64,000 bases of DNA from Actinopolyspora halophila DSM 43834 (GTDB lineage: Bacteria > Actinomycetota > Actinomycetes > Mycobacteriales > Pseudonocardiaceae): NCBI RefSeq assembly GCF_000371785.1, contig NZ_AQUI01000002.1, positions 5,133,352-5,197,351 on the forward strand, written 5' to 3'. This document shows, piece after piece, positions 52,718 to 61,501 of the stretch (positions are counted from its first letter, which is position 1; the number at the start of each line of letters is the position of its first letter). Under the pieces are notes generated by a model. The model saw only the letters and a program-made list of their open reading frames with translations. It had not been told where the DNA came from and ran no database searches. Position numbers and translations under genes: made by a program.

Positions 52718-53872
52718 GTGAGCACCGAACCAACCGCGCCGTCCACGATCGGCGGCCGGATCGTCACCGACGAAGGAGTCCTGGAGAACGGCTGGGTCCG
52801 CATCGCGGACGGCAGGATCGCCGAGGTGGGCGAGGGCCCCACCCCGGGAAACCGACCCGTGGACCTCACGGGGGGTTGGGTCGTGCCCGGATTCGTGGAC
52901 ATGCACTGTCACGGTGGCGGCGGTGGTTCACTGACCAGTCAGGATCCCGAACAGATCGACCGGGCGGTGGCCACGCACCGCTCCCACGGCACCACCACGA
53001 TGGTGGCCAGCCTGGTCACGGCTTCGATCCCCCGGCTGCGCGAGCAGATACGAACACTGCTCGATCCCGTGGCGAACGGGGACGTAGCGGGCATCCACCT
53101 GGAAGGCCCCTTCCTCTCCTCCGTGCGCTGCGGCGCGCACGACACGTCGATGCTGCGCCCGCCCGACCGGGAGTCCCTCGACGAGCTGCTCGACGCCGGG
53201 GGCGAAGCGCTCCGGATGGTCACGCTGGCCCCGGAACTGGACGGGGCGGTGGAAGCGATCCGCCACCTCTCCGCATCGGGGGTCACAGCCGCCATCGGCC
53301 ACACGGACGCGCTGGCCGAGCAGGTCGAGCCCGCCGTCGACGCCGGCGCCACCGTGGCCACCCACCTCTTCAACGGGATGCGCCCGCTGCACCACCGCGA
53401 GCCGGGGCCCGTCGGCACGCTGCTCGACGACGAGCGGGTGACCGTCGAGCTGATCTGCGACATGGTGCACCTGCACCCGACCGTGGCCCGGCTGATCGCC
53501 CGTCACGCGGGAACGGCCCGGACCGTCGCGGTCACGGACGCGATCAGCGCCACCGACGTGGGCGACGGCCGGTACGAACTCGGCGAGCTGCCGCTGACCG
53601 TCTCCGGCGGGGAACCGCGGCTGGAGGACGGTTCGCTGGCCGGCAGCACGCTGACCATGGACGCCGCGCTGCGCAACCTGGTCCGGCGCTGTGGGCTCGA
53701 CATCACCGAGGCGGTGGCGGCCTGCTCCACCAGGCCCGCCGAGCGGCTCGGGCTGTCCGGGCGGGTCGGCTCGATCCGCTCCGGGCTGGCCGCCGACCTG
53801 GTGGTGCTGGACGAACAGCTGCGTCCCACCGAGGTGCTCAAGGACGGAACCCGGTTCGCGAAGTCCGGCTGA
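52718..53872 (+). CDS. nagA: N-acetylglucosamine-6-phosphate deacetylase
   Basis: A 384-residue amidohydrolase producing glucosamine-6-phosphate and acetate. Metal ligands are seen in GFVDMHCHGG (His63, His65), HLEGPFLS (Glu), IGHTDA (His), THLFNGM (His), and VTDAISATD (catalytic Asp). C-terminal GSIRSGLAADLVVLDEQL closes the composite barrel. GTG start after GGAAGG. A DasR-like operator lies upstream, so it is probably induced during chitin or cell-wall amino-sugar use; this also links to antibiotic control in actinomycetes. Confidence 0.95.
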   Translation: MSTEPTAPSTIGGRIVTDEGVLENGWVRIADGRIAEVGEGPTPGNRPVDLTGGWVVPGFVDMHCHGGGGGSLTSQDPEQIDRAVATHRSHGTTTMVASLVTASIPRLREQIRTLLDPVANGDVAGIHLEGPFLSSVRCGAHDTSMLRPPDRESLDELLDAGGEALRMVTLAPELDGAVEAIRHLSASGVTAAIGHTDALAEQVEPAVDAGATVATHLFNGMRPLHHREPGPVGTLLDDERVTVELICDMVHLHPTVARLIARHAGTARTVAVTDAISATDVGDGRYELGELPLTVSGGEPRLEDGSLAGSTLTMDAALRNLVRRCGLDITEAVAACSTRPAERLGLSGRVGSIRSGLAADLVVLDEQLRPTEVLKDGTRFAKSG

Positions 53873-53975
53873 GCCCGCCCGGGAGGAAAAGTTCGCCCGG
53901 CGCCGGGCCCCGTTCCTCCCGTACCGGGATGCCACCGGCGACACACCACCGTCCGAGCGGGCCTACATTGAAAGT

Positions 53976-54206
53976 ATGAACACCTCGACGAGCGGCGGCA
54001 GCGGTGGCAACGAGCCTCCGGAGCGGATGCTGTCGGCGGCCCTGCAAGCGCAGGCCGCGGGCAACGCTCAACCGGCGAGTCCGACGCCGCCCGCCCCGCC
54101 GCGGACTCCGAAACGGCGGAAACTGCCCGTGCTGCGCGTGCTGCTGCTCGCGCTGCTGCTCGGAATCGCGGCGGGAGCGGTGGTCGGAGTGCTCACGCTG
54201 CTCTGA
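53976..54206 (+). CDS. Small single-TM protein
   Basis: A 76-residue protein with a polar, Gly/Ser/Pro-rich N-terminal part and a C-terminal membrane helix (LPVLRVLLLALLLGIAAGAVVGVLTLL, about residues 50-76) preceded by PKRRK, so the N-terminus stays inside. No clear ribosome site. Function unknown. Confidence 0.6.
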   Translation: MNTSTSGGSGGNEPPERMLSAALQAQAAGNAQPASPTPPAPPRTPKRRKLPVLRVLLLALLLGIAAGAVVGVLTLL

Positions 54207-54250
54207 ACGAGGCGTTCTCTTCGGCTCGGCGGGTGGATGCTCGACGATCC

Positions 54251-54292
54251 CCGCAGCGAGAGCCCGCGAGAGGTCCCGCCGCGGAACCACCC
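54251..54292 (-). repeat. Half copy of the class 1 palindrome
   Basis: CCGCAGCGAGAGCCCGCGAG and the adjoining AGGTCCCGCC match one arm and flank of class 1 in minus orientation. It lies 3' of both the 76-aa gene and DUF368, oriented with the latter. Confidence 0.65.
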
Positions 54293-54324
54293 ACGACAAC
54301 CGGGCCGTTGCCCCCACACGCAGC

Positions 54325-55263
54325 TCAGCTCACTCGGGTGATCTGCTCCGTCGGTGACTCGGCCGTCGTTTTGCTGCGCAACACCAGGCGTTCGACGAGC
54401 AGCATCGCGGTGACCAGGGCAACACCGAGCAGGAAGAACAACACGATCACACCCACGTTGCCCGAGGGGGCCAGCAGAGCACGTCCCTCGGTCTGCCACG
54501 GCCACAGCGCCCGCAGACAACCGGCCATCACACCGGTCATCACCACCAGGGTGATCCGCCTGCGGTGTTCGAGCAGCCACTGCAGCAACTTGACGAAAAG
54601 CCCCAGGCCGATGACCGCCCCGAGCGCGAAGGTCGCGATGTAGCCCAGGTCCCTGTCGTTGAGCGCCGAGATCGTCGTCTCGTACAACCCGAACGAAAGC
54701 AGGAAGAAGGAGCCGGAGACCCCGGGCAGCACCAGGGCGCACACCGCGATGGCCGCGGCCAGGGCCACGAACACCGGGTTCGGCGCGACCGAGGTCGGCG
54801 GCAGGCTCGTGAGGGCGAAGGCGATCACGGCCACCACGACCGCGGTCAGCACGTCCGAGGCTCGCCACGGGCGTCCGACCATCGAGATCGGAACCCACAG
54901 CGAAGCCAGCACCAGGCCGAAGAACACCGCGTTCGAGGCGATCGGGTGATCGTGCAGCACCGGCTCGAGCAGTTTGGCCGCGATCAACGCGGCGCAGACC
55001 AGGCCGATCAGCGCCGGAAGCACCACGTCCCAGCGCACCCGCCGCAGTTCGGCGGAAGCCCTGGAGAACCCCGCACCGCGCGGGAGGTCGGCCACCGCGA
55101 TCCTGAGCCCGCTGAGCAGATGACCGGCCGAGCCGATGAGGGCTTCGTAGATACCGGTGACCAAGGCGATCGTTCCGCCACTCACCCCGGGAACGACCTC
55201 GGCGGTGCCGATCAGTCCCCCTCGGACCAGATTAGCCAGATACGAGCGTGCTGATTTGACCAT
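54325..55263 (-). CDS. DUF368 membrane protein (undecaprenyl-phosphate translocase, PopT type)
   Basis: A 312-residue polytopic membrane protein with about eight to nine helices. It carries the duplicated DUF368 motif: EVVPGVSGGTIALVTGIY (about residues 22-39) and LVLPGVSGSFFLLSFGLYE (about 175-193), signs of an internal repeat. DUF368 proteins were recently shown to flip undecaprenyl phosphate back across the membrane, recycling the lipid carrier for peptidoglycan and wall polymers. Start at ATG 55263. Confidence 0.85.
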   Translation of the reverse strand: MVKSARSYLANLVRGGLIGTAEVVPGVSGGTIALVTGIYEALIGSAGHLLSGLRIAVADLPRGAGFSRASAELRRVRWDVVLPALIGLVCAALIAAKLLEPVLHDHPIASNAVFFGLVLASLWVPISMVGRPWRASDVLTAVVVAVIAFALTSLPPTSVAPNPVFVALAAAIAVCALVLPGVSGSFFLLSFGLYETTISALNDRDLGYIATFALGAVIGLGLFVKLLQWLLEHRRRITLVVMTGVMAGCLRALWPWQTEGRALLAPSGNVGVIVLFFLLGVALVTAMLLVERLVLRSKTTAESPTEQITRVS

Positions 55264-55503
55264 GACCTGCTTTTCGTTGTGGGACGTCGGCTGACACCGG
55301 CTTCCTTCAGCGGTCACCGGAAAGATCCACCCACGGAGTGCTCCACGTGGATTGCCCGGAACGCGTGGATGCCACGCGGTGGAGATGCCCTCATGGTGCC
55401 ACCGGTTCGTGAACGATTCGCTACCAGGGCGACACGCCCCGGGCTCCCGGACGATCGGAGGTTCTCCGTCCCGGTGCCCGGGGCGGTCGCCGCCCGGAAC
55501 CGG

Positions 55504-56235
55504 TCACCAGGAGTTCTCGATTTCGGCGTGCTGCCGCACCCAGGTGTGCATCACGATCCCCGAGGCCACCCCCGCGTTGATCGAACGGGTGGAACCGAAC
55601 TGGGCTATGGAGACCACCACGTCGGCGACCCGCCGCGAGTCGTCCCCCAGACCGGGCCCCTCCTGACCGAACAGCAGCACGCAGTCGCGTGGCAGCGCTA
55701 CCCGCTCGATGGGTTCGGCCCCCGGGGTGTTGTCCACCGCGACGATCCGCAGCCCGTTCCCGTCGGCGTAGGCACGCAGCTCGTCGAGATCAGGATGGTG
55801 GCTGACGTGCTGATAGCGATCGGTGACCATCGCTCCACGCCTGTTCCACCTTCTGCGCCCCACGATGTGCACGGCCCGCGCGGCGAAAGCGTTCGCCGTC
55901 CGCACGACCGTTCCGATGTTGTGGTCGTGCTGGAAGTTCTCGATGGCCACGTGGAAACCGTGCCTGCGGCGGTCGAGGTCGGCCACGATGGCCGAGCGGT
56001 GCCAGTACCGGTACTGGTCCACGACGTTGCGCCGGTCCCCGTGCTCGAGCAGCTCGGGGTCGTAGCGCTCGTCGTCCGGCCACTCCCCTTCCCAGGGGCC
56101 GACACCGACGGGCGCGGTCCCCCACTCGGTGGGGCCCGGTTCGGCCGTCGTCTGCTCCGTACTCACTCGTTCAGTGGAATTCCGCTCTTCGTTCTCCGTT
56201 CCGCCGTCCACGGCGGAGACACTCTCCGGAGTCAC
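55504..56235 (-). CDS. SpoU/TrmH-family RNA methyltransferase
   Basis: A 243-residue SPOUT methyltransferase for 2'-O-ribose methylation of tRNA or rRNA. Motif 1 is NIGTVVRTANAFAARAVHIVG, motif 2 LLFGQEGPGL, motif 3 VSIAQFGSTRSINAGVASGIVMHTW (about residues 211-235). A 60-residue acidic, Glu/Thr-rich N-terminal extension is predicted disordered. GTG start after GGGAGGTG. Corresponds by neighbourhood to Rv0380c next to pyrE. Target RNA unknown. Confidence 0.88.
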   Translation of the reverse strand: MTPESVSAVDGGTENEERNSTERVSTEQTTAEPGPTEWGTAPVGVGPWEGEWPDDERYDPELLEHGDRRNVVDQYRYWHRSAIVADLDRRRHGFHVAIENFQHDHNIGTVVRTANAFAARAVHIVGRRRWNRRGAMVTDRYQHVSHHPDLDELRAYADGNGLRIVAVDNTPGAEPIERVALPRDCVLLFGQEGPGLGDDSRRVADVVVSIAQFGSTRSINAGVASGIVMHTWVRQHAEIENSW

Positions 56236-56293
56236 CGCACCTCCCCCGGAACGCGTGGCGCGACCCCGCGCGTCCGCTGCCGAGCCACCGCCG

Positions 56294-56860
56294 TCATGCC
56301 AGTCCCAGATCGGAGAGCCCCAGCAGGGACCGGTACGTCAGCCCGGCCTCCTCGATGGCCTCGCGCGCGCCGGTGTCCCGGTCCACCACGGTGGCCACGC
56401 CCACGATCTCCGCCTCGGCCTCGCGAAGGGCCTCGACGGCCGTGAGCACGCTGTCCCCCGTGGTGGAGGTGTCCTCGACCGCCAGAACCCTGCGACCGGT
56501 CACGTCCGGCCCCTCGACGCGGCGTTGCATGCCGTGTTGTTTGGTGTCCTTGCGCACCACGAAGGCGTCGAGCGGCTGCCCGCTCGCGTGCAGCACGGCA
56601 GCGGCGACGGGGTCCGCGCCGAGCGTGAGCCCACCCACCGCGGTGTAGTCCCAGTCCGCCGTGAGGCGGCGCAGCAGGGTGCCGATCAGCGGTGCCGCTC
56701 CGTGGTGCAGCGTGGCCCTGCGCAGGTCCACGTAGTAGTCCGCCCGCCTACCCGAGGACAGGGTGACCGGCTCGTGCACGACCGTGAGGTCCCGAACGAG
56801 CCCGGCCAGCCTGTCGCGGCTCTGTTGATCCACCGTAGTTTGCGCGGGTTGTTCCTCCAC
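56294..56860 (-). CDS. pyrE: Orotate phosphoribosyltransferase
   Basis: A 188-residue PRTase making OMP from orotate and PRPP. YYVDLRRATLHHGAAPLIG (about residues 42-60) is the family N-terminal motif, FVVRKDTKQHGMQRRVEG the flexible loop, and VLAVEDTSTTGDSVLTAVEALREA (about 124-147) the PRPP-binding motif. GTG start; no strong ribosome site. It is upstream of the SpoU methyltransferase gene on the same strand with a 58-bp gap. Confidence 0.94.
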   Translation of the reverse strand: MEEQPAQTTVDQQSRDRLAGLVRDLTVVHEPVTLSSGRRADYYVDLRRATLHHGAAPLIGTLLRRLTADWDYTAVGGLTLGADPVAAAVLHASGQPLDAFVVRKDTKQHGMQRRVEGPDVTGRRVLAVEDTSTTGDSVLTAVEALREAEAEIVGVATVVDRDTGAREAIEEAGLTYRSLLGLSDLGLA

Positions 56861-57034
56861 GACGGGAAAGCATACCGCCCGCTCCGACGATCTATATCGC
56901 TACTCCCCCGCCGGAGTGATAAAGAGAGCAACAGAACGGATTCACGATTCCGGCAAAAAAGAAACGTCTCACTCGAAAGTGTGCACACCAGGGAGAGGCG
57001 AACAAAACAATCCCCGGCGGTTACTATTCCCGCC

Positions 57035-57532
57035 ATGACATCAATCGCTGATATACGTCCCATGACGTACGAGGACGCACCCGAAGTACTCAAAACGGGC
57101 AACGAGGTTTTCGACACCGATGAATTCCCGTACTCCACCTGGTCGCTGAGCGCGATCGCGAAACACCTGGACCAGCAGCCGGAGGCCTGCCACGTGGCCC
57201 ACTCCGAAGGCACCGTGGTCGGGTTCATCCTGGCCTCCATGCCCTTTCTGACCCACCAGCACTGGGGGCACGTCGAGTGGATCGGGCTGCGTCCCGGTTT
57301 CCAGGGCAGGGCACTGGCCAGCAAGCTCGCCGACGCGACCCTCCGGGCGCTCTACGGCGCGGGGGCCACCAGGGTGGTCGCCGACATCGCCACCTCGAAC
57401 CGGCAGTCCAAGCTGCTCGCGCGTTCGCTCGGATTCACCGAGCTGACCACCGTGAGCCTGTTCGCCGCCCCCAACCTCGAGTGGATCAAGGCGCCCGAGC
57501 GCCCCGTGCAAGTCGCCGCGAGCGAAGCGTGA
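57035..57532 (+). CDS. GNAT N-acetyltransferase
   Basis: A 165-residue GNAT enzyme. ADIRPMTYEDAPEV at the N-terminus, VEWIGLRPGFQGRALASKLADATL (about 91-114; acetyl-CoA pyrophosphate loop R/QxxGxG/A) and the C-terminal SNRQSKLLARSLGF motif are typical. The ATG has no ribosome site, and TATTCC-like sequence lies just before it, so a leaderless mRNA is possible. Substrate unknown. Divergent from pyrE. Confidence 0.83.
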   Translation: MTSIADIRPMTYEDAPEVLKTGNEVFDTDEFPYSTWSLSAIAKHLDQQPEACHVAHSEGTVVGFILASMPFLTHQHWGHVEWIGLRPGFQGRALASKLADATLRALYGAGATRVVADIATSNRQSKLLARSLGFTELTTVSLFAAPNLEWIKAPERPVQVAASEA

Positions 57533-57555
57533 CGAGCAACCCCGCGCACAGACCA

Positions 57556-57605
57556 CGCGGGTTCGTGGTTCCCGCTCCCCGTTCTCCCGGGGCCACGAAC
57601 CCGCG
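57556..57605 (+). terminator. Terminator/inverted repeat after the GNAT gene
   Basis: Perfect 13-bp arms CGCGGGTTCGTGG/CCACGAACCCGCG separated by 24 nt, 24 bases after the stop. A further hairpin of the CGGCGCC/GGCGCCG type lies at about 57670-57690, before the convergent methyltransferase gene. Confidence 0.65.
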
Positions 57606-57728
57606 AGCACGCCTCGTCGAAGTTTTCCCGGTCGAGTCGTCGATCGGGTCGGGGGGTTTCCCCTTCCGGCGCCCCCGGCGCCGAAGCGCACCACCATCCC
57701 CACGATCGGGGGAAACGAAAAACACCGC

Positions 57729-58589
57729 TCAGTCCGCCCCGGAATCACGTTCCCGGCGGCGCAGCGCCATGACCATGAACCCGATCTCCGGCACGGCGCG
57801 CCAGTCGTCGACCACCCGCACGGCGCGTTCGGCGAATTCGGAGCCGAGCACCCGCTCGATCTCGGACCAGTGCTCCCGCAACCGCTCCAGGGCACGCGGC
57901 CACGTCTGTGCCGTGTTCTCGGTGATGTCGACGAACTCCACCGGTTCCAGCCCGGCGGCGTCGGCGACCTCGAGATGACGCGGCAGGGTGTCCAGGGAGA
58001 CCGCCTGGATCATCTCGTAGTACTCGGCCGTCCGCTGCCGCATCCGTTCGTTCATCGGCACTTTCGCGTAGGGCGTCTCCAGCACCAGTCGCCCCGAGGG
58101 GCGCAGCAGCCGGGCGAGGCTCGGGAGGAGTTCGTCCAGCTCGAAGTGCGGTGAGGACTCGATCAGCAGCGCGGCGTCGAAGCTCCCCGATCGGAACGGG
58201 GGTTCGAGCGCGTCCGCGCACTCGAAGGAGACCCGGTTGCCGACCCCGTTGGCCGCGGCGTGCTCGGCCGCCGCACCCAGTGCGCTCCTGTTGACGTCGA
58301 TCCCGGTGACCTCGGCACCGGTGCGGCCGCTCACCGAAACGGCGGGCCTGCCGTTTCCGCAGCCGACGTCCAGCACCCGGTCTCCCGGTCCGACGCGGAG
58401 CCGGTCGGCGACTAACCCGGTCAGTCGCGCCGAGGCGTCCTCCAGCGAGGTGTCGTCCTCGTCCCCGTACCAGTACCCGTTGTGCAGATCGGGTCCCCAG
58501 TACTTCTCCGCCAGCGGCGCGAAGAGCTCGTAGGCGCTCTCGACATCGGTGGAGGGGATCGCGGACCCCACTTCGGTTCGGTTCGACAT
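57729..58589 (-). CDS. Class I SAM-dependent methyltransferase
   Basis: A 286-residue methyltransferase. SAM motif I VLDVGCGNGRPAV (about residues 71-83), the acidic residue in VTGIDVN, motif II FDAALLIESSPHF (about 137-149). The N-terminal YELFAPLAEKYWGPDLHNGYWYGDE resembles small-molecule O/N-methyltransferases of actinomycete secondary metabolism (EryG/RebM-like) and glycine/sarcosine N-methyltransferases. Start at the second ATG (GGAG seven bases before). The substrate is not determinable. Confidence 0.82.
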   Translation of the reverse strand: MSNRTEVGSAIPSTDVESAYELFAPLAEKYWGPDLHNGYWYGDEDDTSLEDASARLTGLVADRLRVGPGDRVLDVGCGNGRPAVSVSGRTGAEVTGIDVNRSALGAAAEHAAANGVGNRVSFECADALEPPFRSGSFDAALLIESSPHFELDELLPSLARLLRPSGRLVLETPYAKVPMNERMRQRTAEYYEMIQAVSLDTLPRHLEVADAAGLEPVEFVDITENTAQTWPRALERLREHWSEIERVLGSEFAERAVRVVDDWRAVPEIGFMVMALRRRERDSGAD

Positions 58590-58931
58590 TAACATTCTCC
58601 GGTTCCTCGCGGACAATCGTGGTGAAACGGGACGGCCGGGTCCGGTGGACACCGCGACATCGTTCTCGGTCGATCACCGTCGCCTTTCCGAGAAACTAGC
58701 AACGATCTCGGAACCGGCTTTTCCCACCCCGAAAGAAAAAGTGACCAGAATTCATTTTCGAGGGGTGGCCAGTCCGCCCCGCTGGCCGGAGTCCGAGCCC
58801 ACGAAGAACGGTTGCCCCCCCCCCGACACGCACCGAGCCCACGCGATCGAACCGGCAGCGCCGGAAGGGGAAAGCCACGGCGAACTCCGCCCGGGCCCCA
58901 CCTCGAGCGCGAAGCGAGCGGAGCCGCCGGA
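58590..58931. other. 342-bp spacer with a C10 homopolymer
   Basis: Promoter region of the methyltransferase gene and 3' region of the SDR gene. It includes ten consecutive C at 58815-58824. No gene or clear terminator seen. Confidence 0.4.
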
Positions 58932-59705
58932 TCAGGTGCGCCCGGGGGCCGCCCTGCTCACGATGAGCCGCTGCAGCCAGTTCGGCACCAGCCGCCCCAG
59001 GAACACGAGCGCCTTGTACTGCGCTCCGGGAACGGAGACCGTCCTCCCCTTCCGGAGATCGTCCATCGCCCCGTGCACCAGGTCGTCCGCGTCCAGCCAG
59101 AAAGCGCGCGGCAGCCCGCTCATCTCCAGCTGGGCCCGCTGGTGGAACTCGGTGCGGGTGAATCCGGGGCACAGCGCCATCACACGCACCCCGCTGCCCG
59201 CCAGCGAGGGGGAAAGCCCCTCGGAGAAGGTGGTGACCCAGGACTTCGTGGCCGAGTACGTCGACCCGGACGTCGGGAAGAAACCGGCCACACTGGACAC
59301 GTTGATCACGTCACCGCGCCCCAGCCCGCGCATCACCGGAACGGCGGCGCGGGTCAGCCGCAGCACGGCCGTCACGTTCAGATCGACCTGGGCTCGCAGG
59401 GTCTCCGGGTCGGTGTCCCAGAAGGCCCCCGAGGTTCCGAAGCCCGCGTTGTTCACCAACAGGTCGATCGGGCGGGTGGGGTCCTCGAGGCGCTGCTCGA
59501 CCTCGCGGAGTTCGGCCTGCTCGGTCAGATCGGCCGGGATCGATTCGCAGGCCGTCCCGTAACGTTCGCGCAGCTGCTCCGCCAACGAGCGCAGTCGTTC
59601 CGAGTCGCGGGCAACCAGCACCAGATCATAGCCTTCGGCGGCGAGCCGGCGGGCGAAAGCCCGTCCGATGCCCGCCGTCGCACCGGTCACGAGAGCGGTA
59701 GACAT
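58932..59705 (-). CDS. Short-chain dehydrogenase/reductase
   Basis: A 257-residue classical SDR. Cofactor motif TGATAGIG (residues 7-14), VARDSER (NADP preference suggested by Arg), NNAGFG (about 88-93), and the Ser-Tyr-Lys triad VSSVAGF...YSATKSW. The C-terminal part ends in a hydrophobic [20 protein letters not shown] region found in membrane-associated SDRs of lipid metabolism. ATG 59705. Substrate unknown. Confidence 0.86.
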   Translation of the reverse strand: MSTALVTGATAGIGRAFARRLAAEGYDLVLVARDSERLRSLAEQLRERYGTACESIPADLTEQAELREVEQRLEDPTRPIDLLVNNAGFGTSGAFWDTDPETLRAQVDLNVTAVLRLTRAAVPVMRGLGRGDVINVSSVAGFFPTSGSTYSATKSWVTTFSEGLSPSLAGSGVRVMALCPGFTRTEFHQRAQLEMSGLPRAFWLDADDLVHGAMDDLRKGRTVSVPGAQYKALVFLGRLVPNWLQRLIVSRAAPGRT

Positions 59706-59818
59706 GTCCCGCAGCCTACCCGCGCCAGCGACCGGGACCACCTTGCGGAGTCGTCCCGCGGTGCTCGGGAGAAAACCCTCCGCCTCGGCCGTCGCCCCGC
59801 CCGCGGGACGAGCACACC

Positions 59819-59856
59819 GGTGGGTGGACGGTTCCCAGCGGAGCCGTCCACCCACC
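59819..59856 (-). terminator. Terminator of the Rv0383c-like gene
   Basis: 13-bp arms GGTGGGTGGACGG/CCGTCCACCCACC with a 12-nt loop, 40 bases after the stop at 59896. Confidence 0.7.
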
Positions 59857-59895
59857 GATCACCCATTCGCGGGGGGCTGCTGCCGTACCGGCCCG

Positions 59896-60666
59896 TCAGG
59901 CCGTTCCGCCCTCCGCCGACTTCCCCGTCCCGACGTCGGCATCGAGCTCGTCCGCCGCGTCGTCCACGGGCTCCTCCGCGGTGTCGTCCGGCGCGGAGCG
60001 CTCGGAAGGCCGGTCCTCGTTGGGGTCCACTTCGAACGGATCGACCAGGTCGGCCAGCTGTCCGAGAGCGCGCAGGGCGTTCTCCAGCTGCGCGGGGTCG
60101 GCGGCACCCGGTTCGAGCGCGGCCAGCACCCAGTCGCTCTCGGCCCAGACGACGGTGACGTCGTCACCGAACTCCTCGACGGCGTCCACCACGTCGGGGG
60201 TGACGTTCGGACGTGCCGTGGCCACGTCGCCCACGAACGCGTAGCGCGACCCGACCGGACCGAGCAGGTCCAGTTCGGACTCGTGCGGCACCGGCACCTC
60301 GGGCAGCCACAACTCCAGCGTGGTCGCGATCGACCTGCGACACCGCAGCCCGACCAGCACCGCCACGGTCCTGCCACCGACGACCAGGTCGAGCACCGAG
60401 ACCTGGCGCCGACCGTCGGCGGTGAACGTGGACCCCGCGACGATGTCGGTGGCCACGGCTCCGCTGTACTGCGGCAGTAATCCGCGTTGCCACTTGGTCG
60501 GCAGCACCTGGTCGTACTCGGCGAACTGCCATCCGCGCAGCGCCGCCCAACGTCGTCTTTCCCGGTTTTTGGCCGTCCGTCGCGCGCGGTCGGTGATCAG
60601 CAGCGCGACGCCTGCCGCGATAGCGACGGCCGCCACGACGAACCAGACCCATGCAGGTATGCCCAC
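59896..60666 (-). CDS. Conserved membrane-anchored protein (Rv0383c-like)
   Basis: A 256-residue protein with a single N-terminal membrane helix (IPAWVWFVVAAVAIAAGVALLI, residues 3-24), a basic stretch (RARRTAKNRERRRW), then a mixed alpha/beta domain and a 50-residue acidic tail (EDRPSERSAPDD...). It corresponds by position to Rv0383c, between pyrE and clpB in mycobacteria. GTG start. Function unknown. Confidence 0.7.
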   Translation of the reverse strand: MGIPAWVWFVVAAVAIAAGVALLITDRARRTAKNRERRRWAALRGWQFAEYDQVLPTKWQRGLLPQYSGAVATDIVAGSTFTADGRRQVSVLDLVVGGRTVAVLVGLRCRRSIATTLELWLPEVPVPHESELDLLGPVGSRYAFVGDVATARPNVTPDVVDAVEEFGDDVTVVWAESDWVLAALEPGAADPAQLENALRALGQLADLVDPFEVDPNEDRPSERSAPDDTAEEPVDDAADELDADVGTGKSAEGGTA

Positions 60667-60772
60667 ACGCGCAGGGTAGTCCGCCACCGGATCACTGCGA
60701 AGATCACCTGCCTTCGATCCCGCCGCGAACCGCGGAATCCGTGGCTGAGCGGAACGCTCACCCACGGCCGAC

Positions 60773-61417
60773 TCACCCTTCCGAAGCCCCCGAGTCCGCG
60801 CTGCGCTCACACATCCGCCGCAGCTCGTCCCAGTCCGGAGCCGCTCCCGGCAGCGGGATCGAGCTGTCCCGCAGGCCGGGCAGCACCAGGGTCAGGTAGC
60901 GCGCGCGCAGCTCGGCACGGCGTGGCTCGTCGGTGGAAAGCGGGGGGTTGAGGTGCTTGAACAGCACGAACACGTCCGCGGCCCGCAGGTCGCCGCGCAG
61001 TCCCCCCGCGTGCTGCGCCGTAGCGACGAGCTCCTCCACGCACGAGATCATCCGCTCGCGCCACGTGAGGAGTTCCTCCGAGAAACCCTCACAGTCCGCG
61101 TGGGGCGGCAGCACGACACCGATTCCGGTGTGCTCCCGCAGGCACCCGTACATGAACCGCTCGAAGGCCTTCCAGGGGTCGGACTCCGCTTCCCGGGCGG
61201 ATTCCGCCTCGGCGACGATGCGGCTGGTGGCCGCGATCCGGACGCGCTCGGCCAGTTCCCGCTTGTTCGGGTAGCGCCGATAGATGCTGGCGACCCCCAC
61301 TCCGGCGAGCTCGGCCACCTCGGAGATGGGAGCGGCGAATCCCTGCTGCGCGAACACCTCGCGAGCCGCGTTGATGACGCGCTCGTCGTAGTCCGTCGCG
61401 TGCTGCGCTGTGGGCAT
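60773..61417 (-). CDS. TetR-family repressor of the adjacent MFS gene
   Basis: A 214-residue TetR protein. HTH domain DYDERVINAAREVFAQQGFAAPISEVAELAGVGVASIYRRYPNKRELAERV (about residues 9-59), followed by the ligand domain. ATG at 61417. It is divergent from an MFS transporter gene with a GGAACGGA/TCCGCTCC palindrome in the 84-bp spacer, a classic repressor-exporter pair. The inducer is unknown. Confidence 0.87.
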   Translation of the reverse strand: MPTAQHATDYDERVINAAREVFAQQGFAAPISEVAELAGVGVASIYRRYPNKRELAERVRIAATSRIVAEAESAREAESDPWKAFERFMYGCLREHTGIGVVLPPHADCEGFSEELLTWRERMISCVEELVATAQHAGGLRGDLRAADVFVLFKHLNPPLSTDEPRRAELRARYLTLVLPGLRDSSIPLPGAAPDWDELRRMCERSADSGASEG

Positions 61418-61433
61418 GGCCACAGCATACCCC

Positions 61434-61453
61434 GGAACGGAATGATCCGCTCC
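61434..61453. promoter_or_regulatory. Palindromic operator between TetR and MFS genes
   Basis: GGAACGGAATGATCCGCTCC: 8-bp arms with one mismatch around ATGA, positioned 16 bp from the TetR start and 48 bp from the MFS start. A related GGAATAACTCGTTCC lies nearer the MFS gene. Probably the TetR binding site. Confidence 0.65.
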
Positions 61454-61501
61454 GGGGCTGTGTTGAGCGGCGCGGAATAACTCGTTCCGGTGAGGAGAGC
61501 C

